A DNA stretch of 64,000 nt from Prorocentrum cordatum (lineage: Eukaryota > Sar > Dinophyceae > Prorocentrales > Prorocentraceae), in assembly GCA_963575745.1 (NCBI GenBank), contig CAUYUJ010000192.1, forward strand, positions 224,360 through 288,359, in the 5' to 3' direction. Below are positions 20,970-30,478 of this stretch, in pieces. Both the position numbers and the translations under genes were made by a program. Position 1 is the first letter of the stretch. Each line of letters starts with the position of its first letter. The notes under the pieces are model-generated. The model was given only the letters and a program-made list of their open reading frames with translations, had not been told where the DNA came from and searched no databases.

Positions 20970-23900
20970 TCCTCGGACGCTCCCGCTGCCGCAGGTCACG
21001 TTCGCGCGCTCGGACATGGCCGCGGCCCAGACGTCCGCCGTGACCTCGAAGGTGCTCGCGTAGCACGAGGGGCCGCCGCGGCTGCCCGTGTAGTACGAGA
21101 AGGCCAGGAGGCCCTTCTCCTTCACGGCCTGGCAGTGTTCTGCCCTCGGCTTCTCGGGTCGGGCGAAAGGGGGGGATACCGAAGGGGGGGGTTGAGAATC
21201 AGCTCACGTAGCTGATTTTCCCGGCGCCTCCCGGCGCCGGATGGAGCTATGTATCGAGGAATGGGCCCCTCGGTGAGGCCGAAACCAGCTGCATGCAGCA
21301 AATTTCGTAACCCCCCCTTTCCCAATCCCCCCCTTTCGTCCGGCCCGAGCTTCGGTCGGGCGTGTCCGCCTACGGGCGGATCTTGGACGAAAAAATCAAA
21401 AAAATACCCCCAAATTGAGAAAACAGCCGAACACGGTCGAACAATCGTCCCCAGAGCATTTTCTAGTGCTTTCGAAGATTCCTCCTCGGATATCCACCTC
21501 GCCGGGTCGATTCGGTGCTCCGGGCTCGGTGTCTGTGCCTGCGTGGCCAGCTCGGGAGAGCGTATACGCACGGATCCCTGGGCCCAGGATGGGGTCGGGC
21601 CAGGATCGGCGAGGCAGCCAGTGGACGCCCCCCTCCCCCGGCCCTCGAAGGATCGAGAGGGGGAGGGGCCTGCAAATCGTCGACCTTCGGAGGGATCGAG
21701 GGGGGAATGGGATCGAGGGGGGAATGGGATCGAGCTGGGAAGGGATCGAGGGGGGGCATCTGTATTTTCTCCGAAGGGATCGGGGGGGAGGGATCGAGTT
21801 TCGGGACGCTTCTGGTGAGTTCTGAGGCTCTGGTCCGGGGGCCTCCGGGGACATCCAGGCTTCGGGACCCAGGGAGGCACGAGCACTTGCGAGCATGGCC
21901 TCCATGCAGGCGTCGGGGCTGTCGACGCGGCCCACAAACGTGTCGACGCCGCACTCGGCACTGGGGTACCCCTCCTCGTGGATGAGCAGGTAGCCCTCCT
22001 GCTCCTCTTCCTCCTCCCTCTGCGATGGCGAGAAGGCCCGAGGGCAGAACTTCACTAGCAGCCTCTGCGCGAACTCCGGCTCGTTGTTTATCAGCGTGTC
22101 CAGGCCCGGGATGCGCTCGTAGTTGGTCTCCCACGGCTGGCTCGCCCATCCCCGGAGTACCTTCAGTTGGTCGGTCGTGTGATCGGCAATCCGCCACTTT
22201 CCTTTCGACTTGTTTGGGTGGAATGAAGTGCCTGCCAGCTGCCTGGTAGGTTCTCGGTGATTTCCCAGGGGCGACGTCACGAAAGTCCACACCGCACTAG
22301 AACATCGTAGCGATGCTTTCCCAAATGGCCCAAGCCCTTGTTCTGCCGAGCCCGTCAGGATAAATCTGAAGAATCAAAGTGCATACATGAAGGGGCCCTG
22401 AGACACACATATATACACACAACTGAAATTATCCTCTATATTTTCCATATTTTCTGGATTTTTGTCTTCCCCCTCACTTCCCATAGTTTCCTATATTTTC
22501 GGGGGAATCGAAGATTAATTGTGTCTGTGTGTTTCTTTTCCTCCTGACAAGCCCTTGCTCTGCCGAGCCCGTCAGGGATAAATCTGAAGGATCAAAGTGC
22601 ACACACTTCAGTGCTGCGCTGGCAGGGTGGCGGAGGCTGCCGCAGGCAGGGCGATGGGGGCCATGAAGATCTGGATCCCCTTGTCCTTCATGGCCGTGGC
22701 CTTCATGCCCGTGCGGTACGCGTTCGTCCACTTGCCGTCCGAGATCACCATGACGGCGCTCTGCGCATCCTCCCGGCCGTCCGCAAACATGTTGTCGGCC
22801 GCGGTCAGCGCCTGCATCATGTTCGTGAACCCGCGCTGCCACTGCAGCCCTTCGACCGCTGTGCTGACGGAGGCAAGGTCGCTCGTGATCTGGACGACTT
22901 CGAGAGCAGGTGAGACCGTCCCGTTGTCGAAGTACTCGCCGTTACCGAATCCGCCACCGTGCCCTCGAGGCACGAGGTCGAATGCTCTCGGGTCCCTTGC
23001 TCGGCCCCCTTGGAGCCTCCCTGCCCGGACTCGACACTGCCACTCGGCGTGACCCCTGGGACTGCTGGCGTGCCGGGGCGCGCTGTCGCACGACTTGCTC
23101 GGGCCCAAGAGGGCCCTCAGAAGGACGAAGAGGGCCGCAACAGCCCCCCCCAAGACGATCCTCAAGGGCGTCGAATCGCCGAGCGATGGGTTCGACACGC
23201 CCAAGATGGCTCCGAGACGGCCCAAGAAGCCGCCCAGATGCCCCAAGAGAGCTCCAAGAGCTCTCCCAAGAGGGCCCCAGGAGCCCACAACTGTAATCCC
23301 CTTAGGGTGGTGACAGATTCTAGCTTCTTGGCCGCCCCAAGACGGCCCAAGAGGACCTCAAGCTGGCCCCAGAGGGCGTATGGCCCCAAGACGGCCCAAG
23401 AGGGCCCCACACGGGAGGACTCGAATCGAAAAGCCGAGCTTTCCTGCCCACCGGGCCCCCCGCAGGCCCCAAGACCCCCTCCAAGAGACCCCCAAGAGTC
23501 TCCAAGAGGTACCTGCGAGGCCCAAAAGAAGCCTACAAGAGGCCTGAAAGAGTCCACGAGAGGCCCCAAACTGGCCACCTAGAGGCGTCAAAACTACCTC
23601 GAAGAGGCCCCCGAGGGGCCTCCCCCGAGATCCCAGCGAACATCCTAGAGACACGCATTTCAAGAAGCTCCCGAATGCCACTCCAAGAAATCCCGAGAAG
23701 CATCCGAGTCCCCTGGCCCACAACACGGGCACAGAGGTGGGGTGGGCCGAAGGCCATCAGATAGTACCAGGCCGATGCGCATATCTTCTTGGCCATAGTA
23801 AACATTCTGGTACCTGCTGGTGAGGTTTAGGGCAAAATTCTTGACGATGTCGAAGCCCGTCTGTCTCAGAGAGCCGCTGCCATCGACTGCAATGACAAGG

Positions 23901-25880
23901 TCCTGCTTCGCGATGCAGATCTCATCGCCGACGCAATCCTGGGTGTTGCATTCCCTCATCTGCAAGCGGTCGGGGTGCTTGGGCGAGGGGCACCTTCCGT
24001 TCGCGCGGATGGGGATGTCCACCTTGCGCACGCGCTCCTGGATCCCGCCGCCGCAAGCCATCGAGCAAGGCTCCCAGGCTGTCCACGGCAGGAGCGAACA
24101 ATCGCGATCGCACGAACCAGTGTTGCACGGCTGCTCCTCGAGCGTCGCGTCGCACTCCGTGCCACCGTTCTTGGGCTTCGTCAGGATGGAACGGGTCTTG
24201 CCCTGCGTGCCACCTCCGCATTCCTTCGAGCACTGTGAGAAACCAGACCATGCGGACATCACGCAGTTCACTGGGCAATGGAACTGGTTACACTTCATGC
24301 CTGCGGTCCCGTTCTTCCGCTCATAGAAAAGCGGCGGGCAAGCCATGCCGTAACTGTTCGGTGATACGATGATCTGCCTCGTGAGGTGCTTCATCCCGCC
24401 GCATGCTTGGACATCAACGCCACCGACATCAACTGGGCAACTGTCATCGCAATCCACGGGATGCGAATTGCCTCTCCCATCGGTGGTGCATGGTCCCGCG
24501 GACCAGTCCGTCAGGTCGCAGTCCTTGATGCTATGCGTGGGCGAGACCTTGCTGTACCTCATGAGTGCGTTGCGCACTGTCCGAGTGCCGCAAATGTTCG
24601 TGTAGAGGATCTCGGTCATGCGCTTCTTGCAGTCGCCCATTTTGGAGATATAAGCCTTATCGATGTCGCGGTGTTGCTGCTGTTTCTCGCGGGTTGCAGC
24701 GGTGATAGAATTGATCTCGGAGATGGCCTCTCCCAGCATCTCCGTGAATTTCATCTTGTTCGACCTCAGAGTTGCGATCTGCTCGTTCATGTTCTCCTTC
24801 TCGCCCTCGTAAGCGTCGCGGTTCTGCTGCATCTCGTACGTCAGCTCGTCGACGAGGTCCTTGAATTTGCCCCACTCAAGTGCCATGATGTCGTGGAGGA
24901 GGCCGCAATTCACCTGGCCGTTGATGCACTTCCTCGAGCCGCCCGACGGCGTCTTGACCCGATGAGGAGGTGGCGCCTGGCCCAGCTGCAGCAGCGAGGC
25001 AGCCTGACCGTCCTTCGTGCCCAGGATCTCGCGCAGGGCATTCTGCACGCGCGGCGACCGCCGGATCTTGGCCGCGAGGGCGGTGTTGTTGGTGTCCACT
25101 GCGACCCCGTCAGGCGTGTCGCAGACGTCGAACTGAGCGAGGGAGTACGTGTCGTCCCCGTAAGCGTTGGGGCACTTCGACAGCTGGAGGATGGCGGTGA
25201 ACACGTCCTGGTCGTCCTCGCGGAGGTTCAACTCGTACTGATTCTTCTCACGGGTAGACTGGAAGCTTCGCTTCAGGTTGTCGAGGGCTGTCTCAAGATC
25301 ATCAATTCGAGTTTTCATGTCCGCGATGCCGCCTTCAGCCTGGGCCTTCATGCGCTCCTTGTCAGCCTGATCCGAGCCGAGGTGCTCCAGATCAGTGACC
25401 ACCTGGCTGAAGACCATGCGGTTGCTCTCCTCAAACTCCTTGCAGTCGACCTCGACGTTGTCAAGCTGCAACCAAGCATCGTACATCATGTTGTTCAGAT
25501 ACACGCGGCCTTTCGCCAACGACACCTGAGCGACGACGCAAAAAGAGGGTCTTACAAACGACTGCACAGCTACCATGCGCTCTGGCCTACGCACGCCGCC
25601 AGCACGGCACACTGCGAGAGAACGATAACGACCACGCGCGGCCCTAAGCGGGCAGCTTACGCGCGAATGAGACCCGTGCAGTCAACCAAGCTTCTTGACG
25701 TCGCCCACCTCGCTGTATGCACCGGTCGCCTGCGCCTCCGCTCCACCGGACGAAGAGGAAGTGCGCAGCAGGGCCATCACGTCCTGGGGCAGCTGGCCCT
25801 CCAGCAGCGGCAGCGCGTCGCTCAGCTTCATCCTCTTGTGCAGCCGGTTGGCGATGTGCCGGGTGCTGATGTCCTCTCGG
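20970..25880 (-). CDS. Multi-exon TSP1/VWA extracellular-type protein gene (overall span)
   Basis: At least five exon-like blocks on the minus strand join into one protein: 25875-25688, 25525-23768, about 22950-22620, about 22235-21890 and about 21137-20975. Domain order is an N-terminal helical region, long coiled coils, three Cys-rich thrombospondin type-1-like modules, a von Willebrand A domain split by introns, and a C-terminal Cys-containing region. Proteins that combine TSP1 and VWA are usually secreted or membrane-anchored adhesins. The first exon with a signal peptide and the last exon were not identified. Introns carry a MITE-like element, a decamer array and an AT-rich insertion. 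Splice junctions are mostly unresolved and pseudogenisation cannot be excluded. Confidence 0.7.
20975..21137 (-). CDS. TSP1/VWA gene, C-terminal exon candidate
   Basis: Translation HCQAVKEKGLLAFSYYTGSR, then GGPSCYASTFEVTADVWAAA and MSERANVTCGSGS. The preceding GGGCAGAAC may include the acceptor. Cys spacing continues the pattern of the previous exon (ACMEAM...HCQAV...SCYAST). No clear stop or donor was fixed. Confidence 0.5.
21138..21889 (-). other. Intron of the TSP1/VWA gene with a MITE-like element and GGGATCGAG repeats
   Basis: Contains the family-1 element copy at 21353-21512. At about 21650-21800 it also holds a short array of GGGATCGAGGGGGGAAT-type units on the + strand. No coding-like frame joins the flanking exons through it. 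Confidence 0.55.
21353..21512. mobile_element. MITE-like foldback element, family 1, copy 3
   Basis: Starts CGGTCGGGCGTGTCCGCCTA and keeps the family interior (AATACCCCCAAATTGAGAAA; CGTCCCCAGAGCATTTTCTA), which aligns with copies at 10712 and 52817. The right end is more diverged (GATTCCTCCTCGGATATCCA). Confidence 0.6.
21890..22235 (-). CDS. TSP1/VWA gene, third VWA exon
   Basis: Protein-like translation FHPNKSKGKWRIADHTTDQL, then KVLRGWASQPWETNYERIPG, NEPEFAQRLLVKFCPRAFSP and ECGVDTFVGRVDSPDACMEA. It supplies the last helix of the VWA domain and the start of a Cys-containing C-terminal region. Both edges are approximate; donor candidates near CTCGCAAGTGCTCGTGCC are ambiguous. Confidence 0.6.
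22331..22606. repeat. AT-rich insertion bounded by 56-bp direct repeats, within an intron
   Basis: The segment CAAGCCCTTGTTCTGCCGAG...ATCAAAGTGCATACA (22331-22387) recurs at 22548-22604 with few changes. Between the copies is an AT-rich block (22388-22547) related to 13545-13675. The unit falls in the intron between the second and third VWA exons. Confidence 0.7.
22620..22950 (-). CDS. TSP1/VWA gene, second VWA exon
   Basis: The translation FGNGEYFDNGTVSPALEVVQ continues through SDLASVSTAVEGLQWQRGFT and NMMQALTAADNMFADG to SAVMVISDGKWTNAY and KDKGIQIFMAPIA. GFTNM supplies the MIDAS Thr and VISDG the MIDAS Asp expected after the DGSGS of the previous exon, so the VWA core appears intact. The downstream edge, after MAPIA, is not resolved. 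Confidence 0.7.
22951..23767 (-). other. Intron of the TSP1/VWA gene containing a decamer array
   Basis: The interval splits the VWA domain between RIGL and FGNGEYFDNG. About 23100-23630 is filled, on the + strand, with degenerate GGCCCAAGA(C/G)-type units. The GT at 23767 and the region near 22950 do not give a clean GT-AG join in frame. Confidence 0.6.
23100..23630 (+). repeat. GGCCCAAGA-type decamer array in an intron
   Basis: Degenerate 10-12-bp units such as GGCCCCAAGA, GGCCCAAGACG and GGCCCAAGAGG are repeated for about 530 bp. Same unit and same orientation as arrays at 19.5, 20.2, 31.8, 32.9, 47.4 and 54.9 kb. Confidence 0.75.
23768..25525 (-). CDS. TSP1/VWA gene, main exon
   Basis: The 586-codon exon starts after a clear acceptor (TTTTTGCGTCGTCGCTCAG) with VSLAKGRVYLNNMMYDAW. 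Two coiled-coil stretches follow (about 25440-25250 and 24850-24640). Three Cys-rich TSP1-like modules come next: CDLTDWSAGPC..., CVMSAWSGFSQCSKECGGGT (about 24273-24110) and CSLLPWTAWEPCSMACGGGI (about 24105-23935). The VWA domain then begins with DLVIAVDGSGSLRQTGF, where DGSGS is the metal-ion-dependent adhesion site. The exon ends in the VWA strand MRIGL with a GT at 23767-23766. An upstream in-frame ATG at 25612 lies in the probable intron and is not taken as the start. Confidence 0.75.
25526..25687 (-). other. Intron of the TSP1/VWA gene with a non-GT junction
   Basis: About 162 bp. The acceptor is CTCAG. The only reading that keeps the frame has ends GG...AG, or equivalently GT...GG because of a shared G. 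In-frame TGA at 25684-25682 supports that this is intron. Confidence 0.45.
25688..25875 (-). CDS. TSP1/VWA gene, upstream exon
   Basis: The translation DISTRHIANRLHKRMKLSDA and onward through LPLLEGQLPQDVMALLRTSS to GDVKKL is protein-like and ends at a possible junction. Its upstream edge has a pyrimidine-rich tract ending CCCCCGAG. It lies in the same frame as the long exon downstream. A frame-preserving join needs the exon to end at CTT (25688), which makes the intron start GGTTGAC and not GT. Confidence 0.55.
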
Positions 25881-26046
25881 GGGAGCAAGAGAAAGGTCAC
25901 ACGGCGACGATCTTCCGGCGACCGGGCACGGCCTCCCCCGCCACACTCCGGGCGAGAATGGCGTCATGGCCACGCCCCAAGAATTCCGAGGCGCAGCTAG
26001 CGGCCCTCTTTTCCGGAGCCCGCACGGAGCAATCGGAGGCCTGGGA

Positions 26047-26224
26047 GTGCACAGTAGGAGCTCGACCACAAGAAACCGCTCACAAGAAACCCAGCCCTGA
26101 GACCCCAGGGCGTCCATTGATTGCTGGTGTGGGCACGCCACGCTTTCCATAGGAAAAGCATCGAAACCCAAGACACCCAGGGCACAATGGAGGCAAGCAT
26201 GGCGTTTCTTGGCATGGGTTTCCA
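26047..26224. repeat. Dispersed repeat D2, copy 1
   Basis: Starts ACAGTAGGAGCTCGACCACA and includes CACAAGAAACCCAGCCCTGA and CATCGAAACCCAAGACACCC. A copy about 80% similar in the same order lies at 62290-62463. No inverted ends and no coding frame were seen. Confidence 0.7.
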
Positions 26225-26324
26225 CTGCATCAACATCAGGACTTCTTACTCCTTCGGCACTCCCCTGGCGCACACATGGGTTGGAAAGGTATAGGGTACG
26301 AATGTGTAATAAACACCTCCAACA

Positions 26325-26505
26325 CACAGTCGACCTGTATCAGAAGGACGCGCGATGAGGATGCAAGGGCCTCGGAAGGCCATGCCGACAATTCGCGGGC
26401 GGGGCGCGGCCAGCGAAAGCGACCAAAGATGGGCCGAAGGAGAAGGATACCAGGGTGACCTTGGGAAAGTTGCTCATCCTTACCATTCGGGTTGACTGTT
26501 CTCGA
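26325..26505. repeat. Dispersed repeat D1, copy 2
   Basis: CGACCTGTATCAGAAGGACG, then GGATGCAAGGGCCTCGGAAG, GGGGCGCGGCCAGCGAA and GCTCATCCTTACC align in order with 15655-15840. Confidence 0.65.
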
Positions 26506-26655
26506 TTATATGACCTGAACACTTCTCTCAACCCGATCCTCCCAACCCGTCAATTGTCTTTCTGAGTGCTTGTGCTCAATGCTTCTTTGTCTGGCTGCTG
26601 GGAGGCTAAGAAAACATTGGCCATGACTCTTGCGATTTCCTGGCCTCCGAGATCT

Positions 26656-26770
26656 TCTGACCCGGGTCAATCCAGACCCTGGTCCGCCAGGCCTTGCAAG
26701 ATCCTGCACGGCCCTGCAGGATCCTGCACCCAAGGCTGGGCCAATGCAGACCTGGATCTGCAGGATACTG
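26656..26770. repeat. GATCCTGCA palindromic repeat block
   Basis: Related to 12748-12822 by the start CTGACCCGGGTCAATCCAGA and repeated GATCCTGCA units. Confidence 0.6.
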
Positions 26771-26821
26771 CACAATCCGGCGCTCTGACTGACCCCCGTC
26801 TGCGGTGACCCCCCATCTCTT

Positions 26822-27027
26822 TTGGTGGTCTCCAAACCAGGTGGTGAGACACCCGGTGGTGACCCCGATTCCCCACAAAAACAATTCTGGGTCACCACCG
26901 GGTTTGGGGACACGCGGTCGCCACGAGGTTTTGCGTTTCCTGGGCCAGCCAGCGCTCGAAAACCATTACCCAAATCGCCCAAAACTCACCACCGGGTGTT
27001 CTCACCACCACGTTTGGGGACCACCAA
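26822..27027. mobile_element. MITE-like foldback element, family 3
   Basis: The left arm TTGGTGGTCTCCAAACCAGG, continuing TGGTGAGACACCCGGTGGTG, is inverted at the right end (complement TTGGTGGTCCCCAAACGTGG, TGGTGAGAACACCCGGTGGT). The inverted repeat is about 45 bp with few mismatches and the element is 206 bp. The interior is A-rich and non-coding, with internal CACCACCGGG units. Single copy in the window. Confidence 0.65.
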
Positions 27028-27351
27028 CTCTTGAGCCCCGACGGCCGCCGCCCGGAAAGTTCGCGGCCCCGGTGGCCCCTGGCTGTGGCGAGCCTCCGGT
27101 CGCCGCCTGGGGTGCCCTCTGGCTGGTGCTCTGCCGTCCACGCGCTAAGACCAGGGCCATCGTGGGGCTCAGGGGGGGCGCTGGTGTTGAGGCCGTTCCT
27201 TAGATGTAGGACGGGGGCCCGTGCGTGGCCAAGGCTCGCCGTGGCTAGAGAAGCCCCCTCGTTCCTCATTCAGCGTTGCCCGAAAAGTGCCTGGTGATTG
27301 GCCACCCGATGGTGCCCCATGCTTGGTGTGCTCAAATCGTAGCCCTCTGGG

Positions 27352-27495
27352 TCCTCCTCCTCCTCCTCCTCCTCCTCCTCCTCCTCCTCCTCCTCCTCCT
27401 CCCCCCTCCCTTGCTCCCCTCCTCTTGCTCCTCCTCTATCTCCTCCTCCTCCTCCTCCTCCTCCTCCTCCTCTCCTCCTCCTCCTGCTCCTCCTC
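27352..27495 (+). repeat. CTC microsatellite
   Basis: Nearly pure CTC triplets with a short CCCCTCCCTTG interruption. 27030-27350 and 27500-27720 show no supported gene. Confidence 0.85.
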
Positions 27496-27722
27496 ACCCT
27501 CGTTTTCATCTTCGTCGTCTTCAGGGTCGGCGGCACCGGCCGTAAGGCCTTCGCTCTCGTCGCCCTCTGGGTCCTGAGCCCCACTGGCTCTGCAGGAACT
27601 GCACTGCGCGCGCACTGCACAGCAGCGTTTCCCCAGCGCGGCCGCACGAGGCCACCGCCCTGGGCACGCGCTGGCAGTCGTACGCTTCTGAAGGAGGGCG
27701 CGCCGCTGGTCGGCCCAGAGCT

Positions 27723-27846
27723 GGCCATCGCTCGGACGTCCATTCTCTGTGTTTTTTTCGGTGCCGTGCGTGGTTTTCGCAAATGATCAAGGATGCTCCT
27801 CGACGGTCCTCGCCGAAGGAAAAATGCACACGTCCAAGCGATGCCA
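27723..27846. mobile_element. MITE-like element, family 2, copy 2
   Basis: Same terminal inverted repeat as copy 1 (GGCCATCGCTCGGACGTCC; right end complement TGGCATCGCTTGGACGTG) and the same interior (TGATCAAGGATGCTCCTCGA). Flanks share only AGAG, so a target duplication is uncertain. Confidence 0.7.
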
Positions 27847-28089
27847 GGAGAGGAGGGGGCGAGGGTTTGGACCCCCCCTCTCCTCCCTTTCCTCGGCCTG
27901 CCGGCCTTGGTCCCCCCCCCTTTCCGATCCATCATCCTGGAACCATCCCCCCTCCCTTCCATCCAGAGGGGGACCCCCCCTTTCCGATCCATCATCCTGG
28001 AACCATCCCCCCCCTTCCATCCAAAGGGGGGCCCCGGCCCCCCCTCAAGAGGGGGGTGCAACGAGAATGGGCTTCAACGGCGAAAGAAC

Positions 28090-28870
28090 TGAAACTATGT
28101 TGTGCTTCCTCCGTTGTGTTTTTTGTTTGTTAAATGGTGTGTTTCTCGTTGTGTGTTATACGTTGTGTGGTCTACGTGTTGACATGCCGTGGATACCATG
28201 CTATCGTTGTTAGGTTATGGTCATTATGTTGGAAGTGGTTTCTACATTGATGTTATAATGTTGGGTGTTACTGCTGCATGTGTCTATGCTGTGATTTCGA
28301 CGGTATGTTCTCTACGTTGTGTGTTCTACGTGGTGGTTTGTTCTACGCTGTGATGGTTACATTGTGCTGTCTACGTGGTGTTTCTACGTTGTTTTCTCCA
28401 TTGTGATTGTATGATGTGTTGTTATCTTGCACTGTCTACGTTGTGTCTTATACATTGAGTGTTCTACACAGAGTGTTCTACTTTGTGTGTGCTACGTCGT
28501 GTGTTCTGCGTTGTGTTTCTATGTTGTGGCTTCTACGTTGTGTGTCGGTCGTGTGATTTCGACGTGGTGACGATGTTGTACTTACGTGTTGTATTTTCTA
28601 CGAGTTAAGCTCTACGGTGAGGTTATTGTGCCTTTGACGTCGTGTGTTTTGCGCTGTATTCTGCGTGGTGTTTTCTACGATGTGTGTTCAACGTGGTGGT
28701 TTTCAGTGGTGTGTCTTACGTTGCGGCTTTTCTGCACGCTGGTTCCACACAGCGCTTCCCACCTTACATGGGTTTCTCTGTTGTGTGTTTACACGCTTTA
28801 GTGACTCTGCTATGTTTTACGTTGGTCTATGTATGCTTTGTGTTCACGTCGTGCTTATCATTGTCAGCAG
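28090..28870. repeat. Degenerate TTCTACGTTGTGTG satellite
   Basis: Units of about 12-16 bp such as TCTACGTTGTGTGT and TTCTACGTGGTG repeat loosely for ~780 bp, locally AT-richer than the surroundings. Open frames have Cys/Val/Phe bias from the repeat. 27850-28060 has a short two-unit repeat around CCTTTCCGATCCATCATCCT. Confidence 0.65.
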
Positions 28871-28929
28871 ATAATGCTGGCCATTGCGGACCCCAAACAA
28901 TGTGCTTCTAGCAATCAGCGTTGTGCAGT

Positions 28930-29395
28930 AATACCGGCTGGACAATCTATGGTGTCAATCTGCGTGGTGTAATCTACGTGGTTCAGCGTAAATTCTGCAC
29001 ACTATCTGGTGGAGAATGTGTTGTGCAAACCGTGCGGTGCAATCTACGCAGCGAAGATTCTGGTGTGCAGGCTGCGAGGTGCAGTCTGCGTGGCGGAACC
29101 TGGGCGGCACAACCTACGTTGCGCAATCTATGTGGTGCAATTGATGGTGAGCCGCCAAATGTGGTGCAACACGTGCTGTGCACCCTATGTCGTGCAACTT
29201 ATGGTGTGCAGTCCACGTGGTCAATAGATGCGGTGCAATCAAAGTGGTGCAAACCATGTGGTGGCACCTGGGTGGTGCAATCTACGTGATGCAAACAATT
29301 TTGTGCACCCGCTGTGGTGCAATCTATGTGGACCACTATATGGTGTGCGCCCTATGTGGTGCCATCTATGGTGTGCAACTGGTGTTAACAAACGA
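28930..29395. repeat. GTGGTGCAATCTA satellite, block 1
   Basis: Units with GTGGTGCAATCTACGTGGTG and GGTGCAAAC recur roughly every 14-21 bp. The same unit reappears at 31140-31265 and 31586-31612. Confidence 0.65.
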
Positions 29396-29719
29396 GTTGA
29401 CACATCCCACGCTCTTGCAAACATCCCACCCACCCACCCGCAACTTGGCTTGCAAAACCAGTGTGGTGACGATTGCGATGAGTGTTTGGAGTTAGCTGGC
29501 CCATCTCTGCGGCCGCGCCAACCCAAGCGTGCGCGCAGCGGCCAACTAGTTTGGCGCGACCGACGCGGCCGCGGTGGCGCTGACTGCTGCCGGGCACATC
29601 CCAGCTGGCACTTCACTGCGGGTCGGCGACTTGGGCGGGCGCGGTATCATGGCAACGTCGACAACGGTAGACACGATGATGATCGCAGCGATGTTGGTGA
29701 CGATGTTGACAACGACGAC

Positions 29720-30218
29720 GGCGCGGCCAGTACGGGCGCAGATGTTGATCACGCCGTCGACGACACCGACGACGACACACCGAAGACGTCTCCAACGACT
29801 TCGACGACGCCGACAACGACGACGACGACGACGGCACCGACGACGACAACGACGCCGACGCTGACGACGACGACGATGACAACGACGACGGCGACGATGA
29901 CGACGCCGACGACGACGACAACGACGACACCGACGACGACGACGACGACGTCAACGACGCCGACGACGACGGCGGCGACGACGACGACGCCGACGTCGAC
30001 GACGAAGACGACGACGACGCCGACGCCGACGACGACGAAGACGACGACGTCGCCAACGAAGACGACGACGAGGGAGGAGGGAGGACGACGACGGCGACAA
30101 CGACGACAACAACGACAACGACGAGGGAGGAGGGAGGACGGCGACGACGCGAACGACGAAGAAGGAGGAAGGACGGCGACGCCGACGACGACAACGACGA
30201 GGGAGGAGGGAAGACGAC

Positions 30219-30252
<34 letters not shown>

Positions 30253-30478
30253 ACGAAATGGGAGGGACGACGACGAGACGCCGACGACGGACGACGACGA
30301 CGACGAGGGAGGAGGAGGAAGGACGACCACGGCGACAACGACGACGGAAACGACCACGACGCCAAAAAGGATGACGACGACGAACACGAGGAAAGACAGA
30401 GGACGACGTAGGCGACGACGACGACGCGGGAGGAGGGAGGACGGCGACGACGACGACGACGACGACGCAAGAGCGCGC
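29720..30478 (+). repeat. ACG/GAC microsatellite, long
   Basis: GACGAC/ACGACG triplets with GCC and GGAGGGAGGA interruptions continue for ~750 bp. GACGAGGGAGGAGGGA-like blocks recur about eight times. Thr-, Asp- and Val/Ser-rich frames are repeat products. Confidence 0.85.

Noticed and set aside
24386-26152. 588-codon plus-strand frame
   Set aside because: It is the antisense shadow of the TSP1/VWA exons, has no motif, and the minus strand carries clear domains.
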